Shown: positions 1 through 11,744 of the stretch, one piece after another
Layout of the letters: each line of letters begins with the position of its first letter
Position numbering within the stretch: position 1 is the first letter of the stretch
Origin: Lineus longissimus
Lineage: Eukaryota; Nemertea; Pilidiophora; Heteronemertea; Lineidae
Assembly: GCF_910592395.1 (NCBI RefSeq)
Contig: NC_088318.1
Span: 8,620,349 to 8,684,348, forward strand
Length of the DNA: 64,000 bases
Direction of reading: 5' to 3'
Made by a program: the position numbers and the translations under genes
The notes under the pieces: model-generated
Database searches by the model: none
What the model saw: only the letters and a program-made list of their open reading frames with translations
Told to the model about the DNA's origin: nothing

Positions 1-124
1 TATGAGCTAAATGTACATGTATGTATTTCACACACTTGAATGTAATCACACTAAAGTAAAACATGGTACATACATTGTACATTATTGTAGTACTAATAAC
101 ATGAAAAATGTTATATTGTTTCAG

Positions 125-296
125 GATCAAAGGCATCAGTGAAGGTCTCCAACCTGATTGACAATCAGTACATCAAGCCAGCTGTGAAAAAGATGTCAAC
201 AGGAGAGCAAACATCAAGCTTGGAAGGTTATCATAGCCTTATCCTACATTTCGCTCCGAAAATGATCGCGTTCAGCTACAAGGGAATGCGTGCCAG
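125..296 (+). CDS. Gene A, internal exon (partial gene, uncharacterised family)
   Basis: Exon preceded by a pyrimidine-rich acceptor ending ttgtttcag and followed by a GT donor at 297-298. It opens in phase 1 and closes with two bases of a codon, which join the exon at 2044 to make Arg. The translation includes NLIDNQYIKPAVKK and ends in HFAPKMIAFSYKGMRAR. I recognise this as the C-terminal half of an uncharacterised protein family seen in many aquatic animals. No catalytic motif is visible and I do not assign a function. The upstream part of the gene lies outside the window. The gene probably sits within an intron of the SPCA gene that begins further left, same strand. Confidence is high that it is coding because splice phases match across all three exons. 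Confidence 0.75.
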
Positions 297-299
297 GTA

Positions 300-1855
300 C
301 CCTCACTGAAAGGCAGTGCACTGAAAATGACTGCATCACACTGCTTTTGACAGAAACCCCCACTGCATATGACTGTGTTAGGCATATCATTTTTTCTTAA
401 TGTTTTAAAACCACTGATTTTGACTGAAAGACCACTGCAAAGCACTGCCACTTGCATATCATTATGAACGACATATTTCAAAAACACTGCCTATGACTGA
501 AAGACCACTGATTTCCACTTCTCCAACTCTGATCGAAACCCGTGGCATTTTCAACATGACTGAAAACCACTGCTTTATGACTGTTGAGATTAAGACTTGA
601 TGGCAGTGTAAAGCAGTGGTAATTGCAGTCAAATTCAGTGTTAAATATCACCCATAATGCAACCTGAGACAGGAAGCTAGTCATTTTGAATTTGATAGTC
701 AAACATTCAAGAAATCATGGTAGCTCTTCATATTTCTCGATATTTACCCGAATTTCAATATGAGCAGAGGGGAGTTTTAGTCAGTTTGAATTGGAACACA
801 TAAGGAACCGAATGAATGCAAAAAGGGTAATTTAGACAGACACTGAAGTTGTATTTTCAGCAAATCAAGAAGGCTGTAGGCCCAATAGGTGTTGTAATGT
901 ATGCATACACTGCAAGATATCTGCATGTATCTTCACGCATCTACTGTAGGCCCTATAGGTGTTAATTGTGATGTATGCATACACTGCAAGATATCTGCAT
1001 GGGAGCTCAATACACATCAATCAGTCTGTTAGATCATTATTCTACAGGCCGCGTGCAGTTACTTTATTTGGACGTCAATTTGATCTAGCTTCAATCCCTG
1101 ACATCACTGACAGTAGCTATGTGCCATGTGTTGTTTCAATTGTCTAGTAACCCGATTTGACCACTGTCATTATGACAAAGTTTGCAATGACGTAGGTCAA
1201 GGACGTGAATTTGTCATCTTTTTACTGTGTCACTTCATCATGCAATGGCGATGTCCTCTATTTGTGCAGATGACGTCATCACTGCCATATTGGACGCACC
1301 GTCTAAAATAGTACAGCAAAAGTAACAGTTGGCTAGAAGTTTTTGCTTTTTCGAACAATTTCTTTGGTTGTCATCAGCACAGGGGGGTCACGTCCCCCAA
1401 ACCTCTCTCGGCATCCGTGCCTGCATGCCATTGAATAAATTATTCATATTAACACTGAAAATGACTGCTCCCTCCAGGAGGTTTTGGAAATGGCAGTCAA
1501 AATCAGTGGTGTTTCAGTGTGGATTCAGTGTGCTGCGAAATATTTAAATTAACACTGAACCCCACTGCCAGCCCTGTGCATGATGCATAGTGGGGAGTCA
1601 TTTTCAGTGTCAAAAGCAGTGGAAATCAGTCAGCCTAAATATTTAAATGAGCACTGATTTTGACTGTCTTACCACTGAATATGACTCCCTAACCTCTATT
1701 TTTGATTGTTGTATAACTGTATGCTTTGGTAACGCGTGACTGAAAAACACTCCCTATGACTGCTTTCCACTGATTTCAACACTGCCATAAAAATGTGAGG
1801 TAACACTGCAACCTGACTGAATCCTGACTGATATCACACTGCTTTTCGGTGAGGG
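300..1855. mobile_element. TIR DNA transposon inserted at gene A splice donor
   Basis: A 1556-bp element with 19-bp inverted ends (ccctcactgaaaggcagtg at left; 17 of 19 match at right) flanked by TA at 298-299 and 1856-1857. Both subterminal regions (about 300-700 and 1480-1850) are packed with CACTG/CAGTG and TGACTG words in both orientations, a subterminal-repeat pattern known from transposase-binding ends. The central part (about 720-1440) has no recognisable transposase, so the element is non-autonomous. The TA duplication suggests Tc1/mariner or a relative, while the CACTG-rich ends recall CACTA elements, so the superfamily is left open. Confidence 0.7.
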
Positions 1856-2043
1856 TAGTAATTTTATAATGAATAATATTTCAGAGTTCAACATGGATGT
1901 ATTCCTAGATTATCATAGCTGGTAGTGTAATCACAGAAAGTACATATTTTTGACACATTAATGTATTACATGCACAGTACATGCAGATGACAGTTACCAT
2001 GGAGATGTGTGACAAATCCAGTATGTCGATGTTCATTTTTCAG

Positions 2044-2192
2044 ACTCCTCCTGGCAGCTCTCCACTACAACGAAAATGGTGACAAGGAACAGGCAAAAAC
2101 AGAGGATGGTCAGCTGAGATGGTCCATTCCATTCATAAAGTCAAAAAAAGGAGCATATTCAGTCCGTCCGATCAAGACTGACAGTACATATG
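2044..2192 (+). CDS. Gene A, penultimate exon
   Basis: Acceptor AG at 2042-2043 after a T-rich tract; donor GT at 2193-2194. The first base completes the split Arg codon from the exon ending at 296. It encodes LLLAALHYNENGDKEQAK followed by a basic stretch with SKKGAYSVRPIKTDSTY. The alternation of conserved hydrophobic and charged blocks, plus matched phase at both ends, supports a real exon of the uncharacterised family described for the exon at 125. The intron between them is 1747 bp and is almost wholly a transposon. Confidence 0.78.
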
Positions 2193-2305
2193 GTAGGAAT
2201 TGAAACAATACATGAACTTAAAATATAGCTGGTGCATTGTAAGTCTGAATTATGGTTTCCCTGTCTATACGAAAGAAGAATAGATACAGTTACCTTCTAA
2301 ATACA

Positions 2306-2311
2306 TTTATT
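2306..2311 (-). promoter_or_regulatory. Poly(A) signal candidate for gene B
   Basis: TTTATT on the + strand, AATAAA on the minus strand, about 315 bp past the gene B stop. It lies next to the acceptor of gene A's last exon, so a gene B transcript reaching it would cover the whole terminal exon of gene A. Confidence 0.35.
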
Positions 2312-2318
2312 ATTTCAG

Positions 2319-2602
2319 TCCCTTTCCATTGTGATGTAGCAAGCATGTATTACAATCAAACTGAAATTCCATTTTCAGTTTATGCAGCCTCGTTGATGAC
2401 GGAAGTCTGCCGAAGGTGCACTGAGAATATCCTACCAGAAGAAGAAGAGATGAGCCTTCCTATGCCACTGGCCAGTGCATATGAGCACCCTGATAAGGCT
2501 GCAGCTGTTAAAAGCTACAACGAACAGCACAAGCGCTACGCAACTGTAACTGCAACACAGTCCAAGAAAGCAGCTAAGCCAAAATCCACAAGGAAGAAAT
2601 AA
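2319..2602 (+). CDS. Gene A, terminal exon
   Basis: Acceptor tttatttcag ends at 2318. Two bases complete a Val codon with the preceding exon. The exon encodes about 94 residues: a segment with CDVASMYYNQTEIPF, then CRRCTENILPEEEE, and a strongly basic C-terminal tail ending KKAAKPKSTRKK before TAA. The lysine-rich tail could be a nuclear or nucleolar signal (inference). The stop codon lies 22 bp from the stop of gene B, which converges from the other strand. Confidence 0.78.
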
Positions 2603-2624
2603 GGTTGCACTGTAAATCAATTGT

Positions 2625-2790
2625 CTATTCTCCAATCGCAGGATATTTAAAACCGACATTGTCACCAACGGCCCAAAATTTCAAACGAATCTTTTCAAGT
2701 ACACATGCGGGCAAAGGCACACGATTGTTCTTTCCAAGGATGCCCCAACACCATCTCACGAATTGTCAATATGCGATGTAACGATATTTC
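2625..2790 (-). pseudogene. Gene B exon 3 with in-frame TGA
   Basis: Acceptor tatttccag on the minus strand, first base completing Glu with exon 2. It reads KYRYIAY, then TGA at 2766-2768, then QFVRWCWGILGK and further residues to TAG at 2625-2627. The residues after the TGA continue the domain's usual ending, so the frame is right and the TGA is an internal lesion (a CGA to TGA change would explain it) or an assembly error. Without it the protein would be about 215 residues. With it, about 45 C-terminal residues are lost. The other exons look intact, so decay, if real, is recent. Confidence 0.65.
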
Positions 2791-2928
2791 CTGGAAATAG
2801 GAATTGTATTGTTCATGTTACAATGACATCAGTGAAAAACCTATTAAATTGTATCTGATGAACCATAGTTTTTAAGCAACACAGGGTTCATTATGTTGAA
2901 ATGAATCTGAATCTGTCAAGTTTTTAAG

Positions 2929-2934
2929 AATAAA
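2929..2934 (+). promoter_or_regulatory. Poly(A) signal candidate for gene A
   Basis: AATAAA 327 bp after the gene A stop codon. It lies within the second intron of gene B on the opposite strand, so the gene A transcript would be antisense to the last exon of gene B. Confidence 0.5.
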
Positions 2935-3145
2935 CCCCATTGCATAATAACAATGACAATGTACATGCACCAGGTAGTGTTTAGTTTTTAACACATCAAT
3001 ATTCAAAATGCTTTTTGACAGTAACATACAAGCTGTGGTTGATATTCATACACTGTATTGTTATTTACCTGGGCTTTTGGCATTTCTGTTTGGATAAAAT
3101 GGTTGTACATGTAAATAAAAATGACAGATATAAAGTACTACATAC

Positions 3146-3385
3146 TCATTTGTTTCGCCTTCTACTCTGGTCCGATACTGCTGCCTGTAGTGAGAGTAGG
3201 CAGTTCGCAAAACCAAGACATCCAAGCAATTCGACTGGAATCCAGGATGTTCGGTGATGCAGGTAATGTTTCCACCATGGTCCCTGTTAAACTCCTCGAT
3301 AGTGTCTTGCACTGGACGCTTTTCTGTGCAGCAAGCATTTTCCTCGGGTGTGTCCTGCACCTCGCACCTGACTCCACATTTACAC
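3146..3385 (-). CDS. Gene B exon 2, P2X7 ballast-like Cys-rich domain
   Basis: Acceptor ctcttccag on the minus strand; donor GTATGT at 3145 downward; phase 1 in and phase 2 out, matching both neighbours. The translation opens WCKCGVRCEVQDTPEENACC and later has ITCITEHPGFQSNCLDVLVL and a Tyr-rich AYSHYRQQYRTR. The WCxCGxC...ENACC pattern is the signature of the P2X7 C-terminal ballast domain, which in vertebrate P2X7 binds zinc and guanine nucleotides. In invertebrates the domain occurs alone in soluble proteins of unknown role. The assignment rests on motif recall. The metal-binding Cys pattern is seen directly. Confidence 0.75.
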
Positions 3386-3950
3386 CTGGAAGAGAAACAG
3401 GCAATTTATAACACTAACAGACCTGTTTTTGTGCAACACGATATCCATACATGTGGGGTTGTACTGGGAGGCCTACACTAGCTGCCGATAAACTAAGTTT
3501 GGGAAAATATTCATACAACAATGTTCCATGAGCATGCATGGTCCACATGGTCCAGTCCAGGGCCTGGAGTGACCGACTGAAACAACCAGTGCAGAATGAT
3601 TGACTCATAATTGAGTACAACGAAAAAAACGATTCATCCATAATTATCCGTTAAAAAAAGACGGGAAATCAATCATGTTTGCGTCCCAACCGACATTTAG
3701 GACCCATTTTTACAAAGGCCTGCCCTAGATTAGTTCTTAGAAAGAAAAACATAGATGTCAATCGACGTTCGGAAAACAATTTTCGGACAAAAATGGTAAA
3801 CTTCGAAAATCTACTTCAAGTAGTCAAGAAAACCAACTGAAAACTAGGCAGACACCGAAAGACGTTTGAATTGTCAATGGCAGCAATCACTGGGCACTTT
3901 TAAAGACCAGAGATAGTCAGAAAATTCAGCAAATCTCCAACATAGCTTAC

Positions 3951-4195
3951 CACTTGTCCGAATCCTCCATTCGCAAATGCCAAAATTCTTCCTGATCATC
4001 ATCATCGGAGACCTCCCCATCATCACTCCCGGATTCCTCGCCTGAATCTTCTTCGACCGGCTCAAATTGGTATCCAAGGATGACCCCATGAATTCCTGCA
4101 CCTTCTTCATTATCAGATGAAGCAAATGACGAAGCATCCGAACTATAATTGCTAATTGAATCTATGATGTCGCCAGAACTGCTGTATCCATCCAT
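3951..4195 (-). CDS. Gene B exon 1, acidic N-terminus of ballast-domain protein
   Basis: Starts at an ATG at 4195 (MDGYSSSGDIID) and ends at a good donor (GTAAGC, 3950 downward) in phase 2. It encodes 81 codons, mostly Ser/Asp/Glu, with the short motif YQFEPVEED in the middle. That acidic lead plus a YxFEP motif is typical of small invertebrate proteins annotated 'P2X purinoceptor 7-like'. No membrane segment is present, so it is not a channel. The last two bases join the next exon to form a Trp codon opening the Cys-rich domain. Confidence 0.75.
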
Positions 4196-4199
4196 GTTT

Positions 4200-6170
<1,971 letters not shown>

Positions 6171-6476
6171 TTGAAGAACAGTAGTGTTCAATCACAGGAA
6201 GTTGTACCGTAGAAGATTTGGAGCTGAAGGCCCCTTATAGCGCCGAAGTATGGAAGCGCTTTTCTCAAGCATACACAAATTGCACTAGAGCAAAGGAAGC
6301 CTTTTTTCGAATAAACCACCTTCGCAAAAGCACCTGAATCGAACAGAAATAACATTTTCTTGCTTACCAAAAACTTTTTGGCTCACCGGTACTGTGAGTC
6401 TATACAACACCGCAGTGTCTGTCGTCCGTCGTCGTCGTCTGTCGTATCCTATTTCAAAAACAGTGGCACTCTGTTA

Positions 6477-6738
6477 TTGCTCCAACTTTGGTGGTCCCTC
6501 ACACTAAGTGCAAAACCTTTGGTGACCGTTCTTTTTACAAGTCATCACCGGTTCTATGGAACCAGCTACCTTCCAACATCAGGCTTGCTGGTTCCATAGA
6601 CATTTTCAAAACTCTCCTGAAGCAACACCTTTTCAGGGAGTGTTTTGCTTTGTAAAGCGCCTGAGAATATAAGTTTTTCTTTTAATTCAGGCGCTATAGA
6701 AATTCTTATATTCATTCATTCATTCATTCATTCTTTAC
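6477..6738 (+). mobile_element. 5'-truncated LINE 3' end with (ATTC)n tail
   Basis: The frame starting near 6480 reads TFGDRSFYKSSPVLWNQLPS, then an Ile/Phe/Lys-rich segment ending LKQHLFRECFAL and a stop. The pattern of small residue, LWNxLP and FKxxLKxxLF is the C-terminal signature of CR1/L2-like LINE reverse transcriptases. A short 3' UTR and an ATTC microsatellite (6711-6735) follow, as expected at the 3' end. Only the last 60-odd codons survive, a normal 5' truncation. Confidence 0.7.
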
Positions 6739-7375
6739 CGCTAGGGCTATGGACTCAAAACTTTGTATGCAAGACCCTCTATGTCAGATGACCTTTGACA
6801 CTGAATTTTGGTCCGGTATGATTCTTGACCTTGTCACCAGGGGCCAAAACTGAAAACATAAATAGTGTGATATCTCACTCATTAGTGATTTGTTTTTGAT
6901 GACATTTTTATGGTAGGTATTACTAGCAAAGATATATAACATATAATATGTGACCCGCCATGACAAAACAGGTCGCATGTCACTCTGAGCTTGACAGGTT
7001 GAGACAGAGTGGTTTGTTCATTTCACCATTGTCTGCCTTTTGTAAAATCGGAGCATATCAATTTCTTCTATTATGTCCTGGTGTCATGTTAGGCTCATCT
7101 TCTGTGCGACATGCGACTCATTTTGTCGTGGTGGGTCACATATGTATTTTTGATTTGACCTACTTTTCAAGGTCACAGAGGTCAAATGTCTTAAATTTGC
7201 CGTTTGAGTGTAACGGTGGCACGTTTCTTAACTGGTTGGGCTATGAGCTTGGAAGTTTTTTTAAAGACCCCCTAGGTCAGATGACCTCTGACAGCCAATT
7301 TTGGTCTGATCTGATTCTTGACTTGGCCACCAGGGGGCCAAAACTGAAAACACAAAAAGTGTGATATCTCACTTA

Positions 7376-8195
7376 TTATATAGGCTCCAGATCCCGTCTG
7401 GGGACTATATTGACAGCTCCTCCCTCTGGGAGCTGGAGTCAGTATTGTTTTTGCTCAGGCTTCTCGTACAATCACGTGACCTCTCCAACACTCGATAATG
7501 CACTCTTTTCGTCCACGTTTTAGGCCAATCTTCGGTATGAACATGAAATCTAATAAGCGCAGTACTTAAATCAGATGTTTCTCTCGCCTTGAAAACATTC
7601 CTGGGTAAAATCCATTGAGCCGAGTTAATCTACTTTTTCCGTGCTTAAAATCTCTGCCGCTGAATTCTATAAATAGAAACTATTAACATCGCGGCAGTGT
7701 GGTTCCCATTGTGCGCCCTCCCACTTCACACCATGTCAGGAAGTTTTACGGAGAGAGAGGGCGTGCGGTAAGAAGAATGGCCAAAATGACGTCACGTTTT
7801 CCTGGCAATGCCTCTTGCCAGACCAGTCAAGCATTGGGAAAGCATCTTTAATTCAGACAACGTTAGTACTAGAAAAACGAATAATAATTTGCAAAGGTAA
7901 AAGCAGATTTCACCACTAACCAGTCAAATCGGAATACAACGGCACAAAATGTTCTCGCTTTTCTCCTGTTAAAAAAACCTTGTTCCCGCACTCCTATTTC
8001 TCTCCCCAGGTGCCTCACGGACCTTCAGGTTCCCATCCTCAAGACCAACTCTCACGATATCGCCCTTAAAGTATTTGCACACGTTCTTCTTCGGAGTTTG
8101 ACTACAGTCGAGTTTGTTACTCGGTTTCTACTCGGTTGACATGACGACTACCTGGGGACTATCAAATTTGCTACCAGCAAATTTCGGAATTCTAG
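7376..8195 (+). mobile_element. Helitron-like non-autonomous element, copy 1
   Basis: Splits an R2 monomer: cacttatta precedes it and ttagtgattt follows, while intact monomers read cttattagtgatt. The 3' end has a hairpin (aaatttgct / agcaaattt, about 8164-8184) followed 10 bases later by CTAG and then a T. A hairpin close to CTRR at an A|T insertion point with no long duplication is the Helitron 3' end rule. The opening gtctggggactatattga and the 3' hairpin are shared with the element at 40381. No helicase ORF is present. Confidence 0.6.
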
Positions 8196-8683
8196 TTAGT
8201 GATTTGTTTTTGATGAAATTTTTATGGTAGCTGCTCCCAGCCAGGATACATCACATATCGTAGAGGTTTTCAATTTGACCTATTTTTTAAGGTCAGAGGT
8301 CAAATGGCGTAAATTTGCCGTTTGAGCTTAACTGTGGCACGGTTCGTAACTGCTAGGGCTATGTGCTTGAAACTTTGTACACAAGACCCCCTAGGTCAGG
8401 TTACCTCTGACACTGAATTTTGGTCTGATCTGTTTCTCGACTTCTACACTAGAGGGTAAAAAGTGAAAACCGAGAAAGTGTGATATCTCACTCATTAGTG
8501 ATTCGTATTCTATAAAGTTTGCAAGGATACATTGTATAATATGCAGGTTTTTTATTTGACCTACTTTTCAAGGTCCATTGTCAATTAAGTCATTACCTGA
8601 ATACCGATGAGCACAATGGCCCCTGGCATTTTCATTGCATTATCTGCTGTAAATATTCCATAATGATTACCCTCAAATTATTA

Positions 8684-8851
8684 TTTTATGTCGTTCATAC
8701 TCTACCCAGGTCTGACTTATGCATGTGTACTCTTATCGGACACACCTGAGAAAAAATTAATCTATTTATAATAGAAAAATGATTAGCTAGTTGACGTAGC
8801 TACACCTAGGCGCTCTAATACAGCCTCTGCCTCGTGAAAGCCGCCATTACT
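8684..8851 (+). repeat. DIRS left inverted terminal repeat
   Basis: Reads inward as catactctacccaggtctga, then aatctatttataatagaaaa, then gtagctacacctaggcgc, ending gccgccattact. Each block is found as the reverse complement at 17803-17985, in the same spacing, with a few substitutions. Confidence 0.85.
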
Positions 8852-9218
8852 AAGTACTTTTTCCTCGGCGCATTGTTAAACACTGTGCCGAGTTTCTCCC
8901 ATCTATTCAGCCAACTTTGGGTTAAAGAAGGATCTCCCAAGGACACCTAACGTAGGAAGATTACCTCTGGACGCGGGTGAGATCATTCTATTTTTCACTT
9001 TTCTCCCCGTTTTGCCTTTGTGAGCGGTTTTTATCCGTCTCTCACAGAAATTTTCCAGTATCTTCCCGGGCTCTGGGTCACGTGACCCGTTCACTTCGCT
9101 GCGGAGTTTTGTGGTTTGGAATTATATCAGGATGGTTACTGTCCACTCATTATTGACTTCTTTGTTGTTTTATTCGGGGTTTCCACCGTGTCTTCTGGCC
9201 CTCCTTCCCTTCGGGGTT

Positions 9219-11280
9219 TGTGATGGCCCGGTGTCCCGTGTGTCAAGGATTCATAGTCCCCACTCCGGTTCTTCCCCGGGTCAGGGTACTGACAAGTCAG
9301 CCCCTGTTGGGTCGGACCGTTCCGCCCCCGGGGCGACTTCTCCTTCTATGGTAGTTCCGGCAAGAAGTAGAAGAAGTTGTTGCGGAGAGGGCCTAGAAAG
9401 CCTGATCGGGGGAAGTCTTTGTCTCCCCCTCCTCCTCCGCTGTTCAGCGGCGAGATACCCGGGGCTCTGGAGAGGTTTCGCCCTCTCCCGGCCCCTTCCT
9501 CCAGGCCGGCTATCCTCGTAGATGTGCTCCCCTGTCCCCTCCGGGCTTTCGACGGGGTTACGACCGCTCTTGTCCTTGAGCATAACTGGCTCTGCCTGTT
9601 CCCCCTCGTCTGCGGTTGCCCTGGATGACCAGCGTTTGGTGGGCGCCACGCCGAACCCCTCGTTCCTCCCTGGGGACGACGATCACGTCTTTTGCATCCT
9701 CTCGTGGTGCAGGGCCGCCCTTTTCCATGCCGGGAGGTGTCCTGCCTGGCGTAGGCAGGGGCTTGGTTAGGGCGCATTATGCGAGGGTGAGGGATCCACG
9801 TGCCCCCGACCTTGGGTTACGGTTAGGGCTACTGTTTCGCCGGTACGCCCCCACCCTGTCCTGTCTGGCCATGCTGGGTTTGCAGACAGGTCTGTCTCAC
9901 AGACTCGCCACCTCCCCCTCTCCCGTGCCTGCCCCATGGGAGGCCATTCAGGACCCTAGACCCTCTACCGCTGGCCTTACAGCTGATCAGAGGCAGATGA
10001 TCCATTGCCTCTCAGACCACCTGGAGTGTAAGAATCTCCAGGAACAGTCAGCAACGCGCCAGGTCGAGCGGTCGGTGGCCATCAGCCAATGGAGTGTGAC
10101 TTCTTAGAATCACATTCCCTATCCGGCCTGGCCTCACAGGCCGATTTCCCCTCGGGTAGCGAGGACCCCACCATGATGGCGGGCATGCCGATCTTCATGC
10201 TCTAGTTCGGCAGTATGTGCTACTATAGACTTGTCCTCTCCCGTCGGTCAACCCCGCACTCGGTCGGGTTCCCTATGATCTTTTCGGGGATTCCACCGAG
10301 AAGGAACCGGACCCGGTCCGGGACCGGGCAGGGACAAAGCGCCGTCCTGCGGGGGTCACCAGCGCGCCTTGGTCTCGACCTTACTGTCGACCGGACCGAG
10401 CACTTGGATGCAGGCGGGGAAGCGTTTCACCACCTCTTCCCCCCGTGCTTCGCGTATCGACCCGATTTCTATCGGGTCTTACCGTCGGGATCTGATCCGG
10501 TGTCTTTGTCTCCTCTTAAGGATGACATTAAACTCACCGGGTAAGTACTCCCTAAAGTCGTCGCGTCTCTGTCTGTCAAGGACGCGAAGAACGATGAGGC
10601 CCTGGCCAACGACCTGTCCCTCTGTGTCCTGCCCCTTTGGGCAGCCCTTTCTTATTTCATGACTCCATTCCGGACGCCTTAGGTGCCCAGGTGTTGGACC
10701 GCCTTATGAAGTCTACTAAGTCCACCCCCTGCCCGCGGTCCTCTCCTTGGATGTCCCTGAGGCTCCTCGGCCCCTCGTGGGCCCTCGTCCTCGAGGGGCT
10801 CCTCTTCCTTTCATGCCCAAGGGCAGGCAGAGACTGAGGCTCCCTCCCGCCGCTCCAATAAGCGGCACCGCTCCTCTGGAAGGGGCAGGGGTGGGCAGCC
10901 CAAGCGGATGTCCTCATGGGGACAGGCTGCGTCATTTCGCAGCCTTTGGGATCTGTGGTGCCGAGAAGACTCCCCATGTGCCGGACATGCTCCGCCACGG
11001 TGTCTGCTTGGACTCTTCTCATCCTCCTCGAGGACGACAATCCCCACCCTTGTCATCCCTCCCTTAGACCGTGCCAGGGCTCTAGACCTGTGCTAGAGGT
11101 CCTCTTCCTCCTCCAGAAGGAGGCGGTGAGGGTGGTGGATGATCATTCCTCCCCAGGTGTTTACAGCCACGTCTTCTTGGTCCCCTTATTCCGTATTCCA
11201 CTGTCGAGACAGCGTCTCCTCGACAGTTTCTATCTCTACTGGATATTCTCTCTCTCCCGGTGTTGTCCGCCCCACTGAGT
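9219..11280 (+). pseudogene. Decayed DIRS gag and N-terminal RT
   Basis: Markedly GC-rich compared with its surroundings and with long overlapping open frames in several phases. A frame starting about 9222 opens MARCPVCQGFIVPTPVLP, a CxxC start, but is soon broken. A later frame (ending 10107) has LTADQRQMIHCLSDHLECKN, a likely coiled-coil. At 11090-11190 the frame reads LLQKEAVRVVDDHSSPGVYS then HVFLVP, the conserved opening of DIRS/Ngaro-type reverse transcriptases. The reading is lost after FLVP. Several frameshifts are needed to link these parts, so the gene is dead. Confidence 0.65.
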
Positions 11281-11491
11281 TTCAAAAAAGCGGGGGGGGA
11301 GGGGGGAGGACATAGACATTTGTCCGGGCTTTCATGCCTTCACATTCGCCCTGTCCGGATGTCTTAAGGTTAAGCCGCCTAGGACTCTTGGGAGTTATTC
11401 CGTTTGTCCCATTTTTGGGTTCCCCTATATCAAATTGCAGCATTTCTTGTAATCCCACAGTGTGCCTCTTGACGAAATGTGCTGAGCGTTT

Positions 11492-11694
11492 TGTGGAAAC
11501 TCTTCGTAAACACTATTATTGTTATGTGATTCTTTATTGTACAGCACTATGTTAGGGCGCAGTTGGCGCCCATATTACACTTATATATTATCCAACTTCT
11601 TGTATTGTATACACATTGAGTGGGACTTGGCAATATAGTTTCATACAGGAAAGACGTCTTCGAGTTCTCTCTCTCTTCAATACGATCACACACA
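11492..11694 (+). repeat. BEL 5' LTR
   Basis: 203 bp, TG...CA ends. It differs from the 3' LTR at one site that I can find (ggcgccc versus ggcaccc). It is followed at once by a primer-binding-like segment tttggtgccgtgaac. Confidence 0.92.
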
Positions 11695-11744
11695 TTTTGG
11701 TGCCGTGAACAAGTCAAACTTGGGCATTGGTAACCTGTCGCACC

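Larger units (their letters stand above)
6378..8640 (+). repeat. R2 tandem-core repeat copy (host of two insertions)
   Basis: Starts tttttggctcacc with (CGT)n and ends gatgagcacaatggcccctgg. Between the ends are roughly 300-bp monomers recognisable by gcacgtttcttaac, ttggccaccagggggcc and caaggtcacagaggtcaaat. Other copies are at 18017, 23303, 29449, about 35900 and 60409. This copy is interrupted by a LINE fragment (6477-6738) and a Helitron-like element (7376-8195). The short open frames in it are by-products of the repeat and are not genes. Confidence 0.75.

Noticed and set aside
9281-9777. Long minus-strand frames over the GC-rich block
   Set aside because: Shadow frames of a GC-rich, stop-poor region; the DIRS signature is on the + strand.
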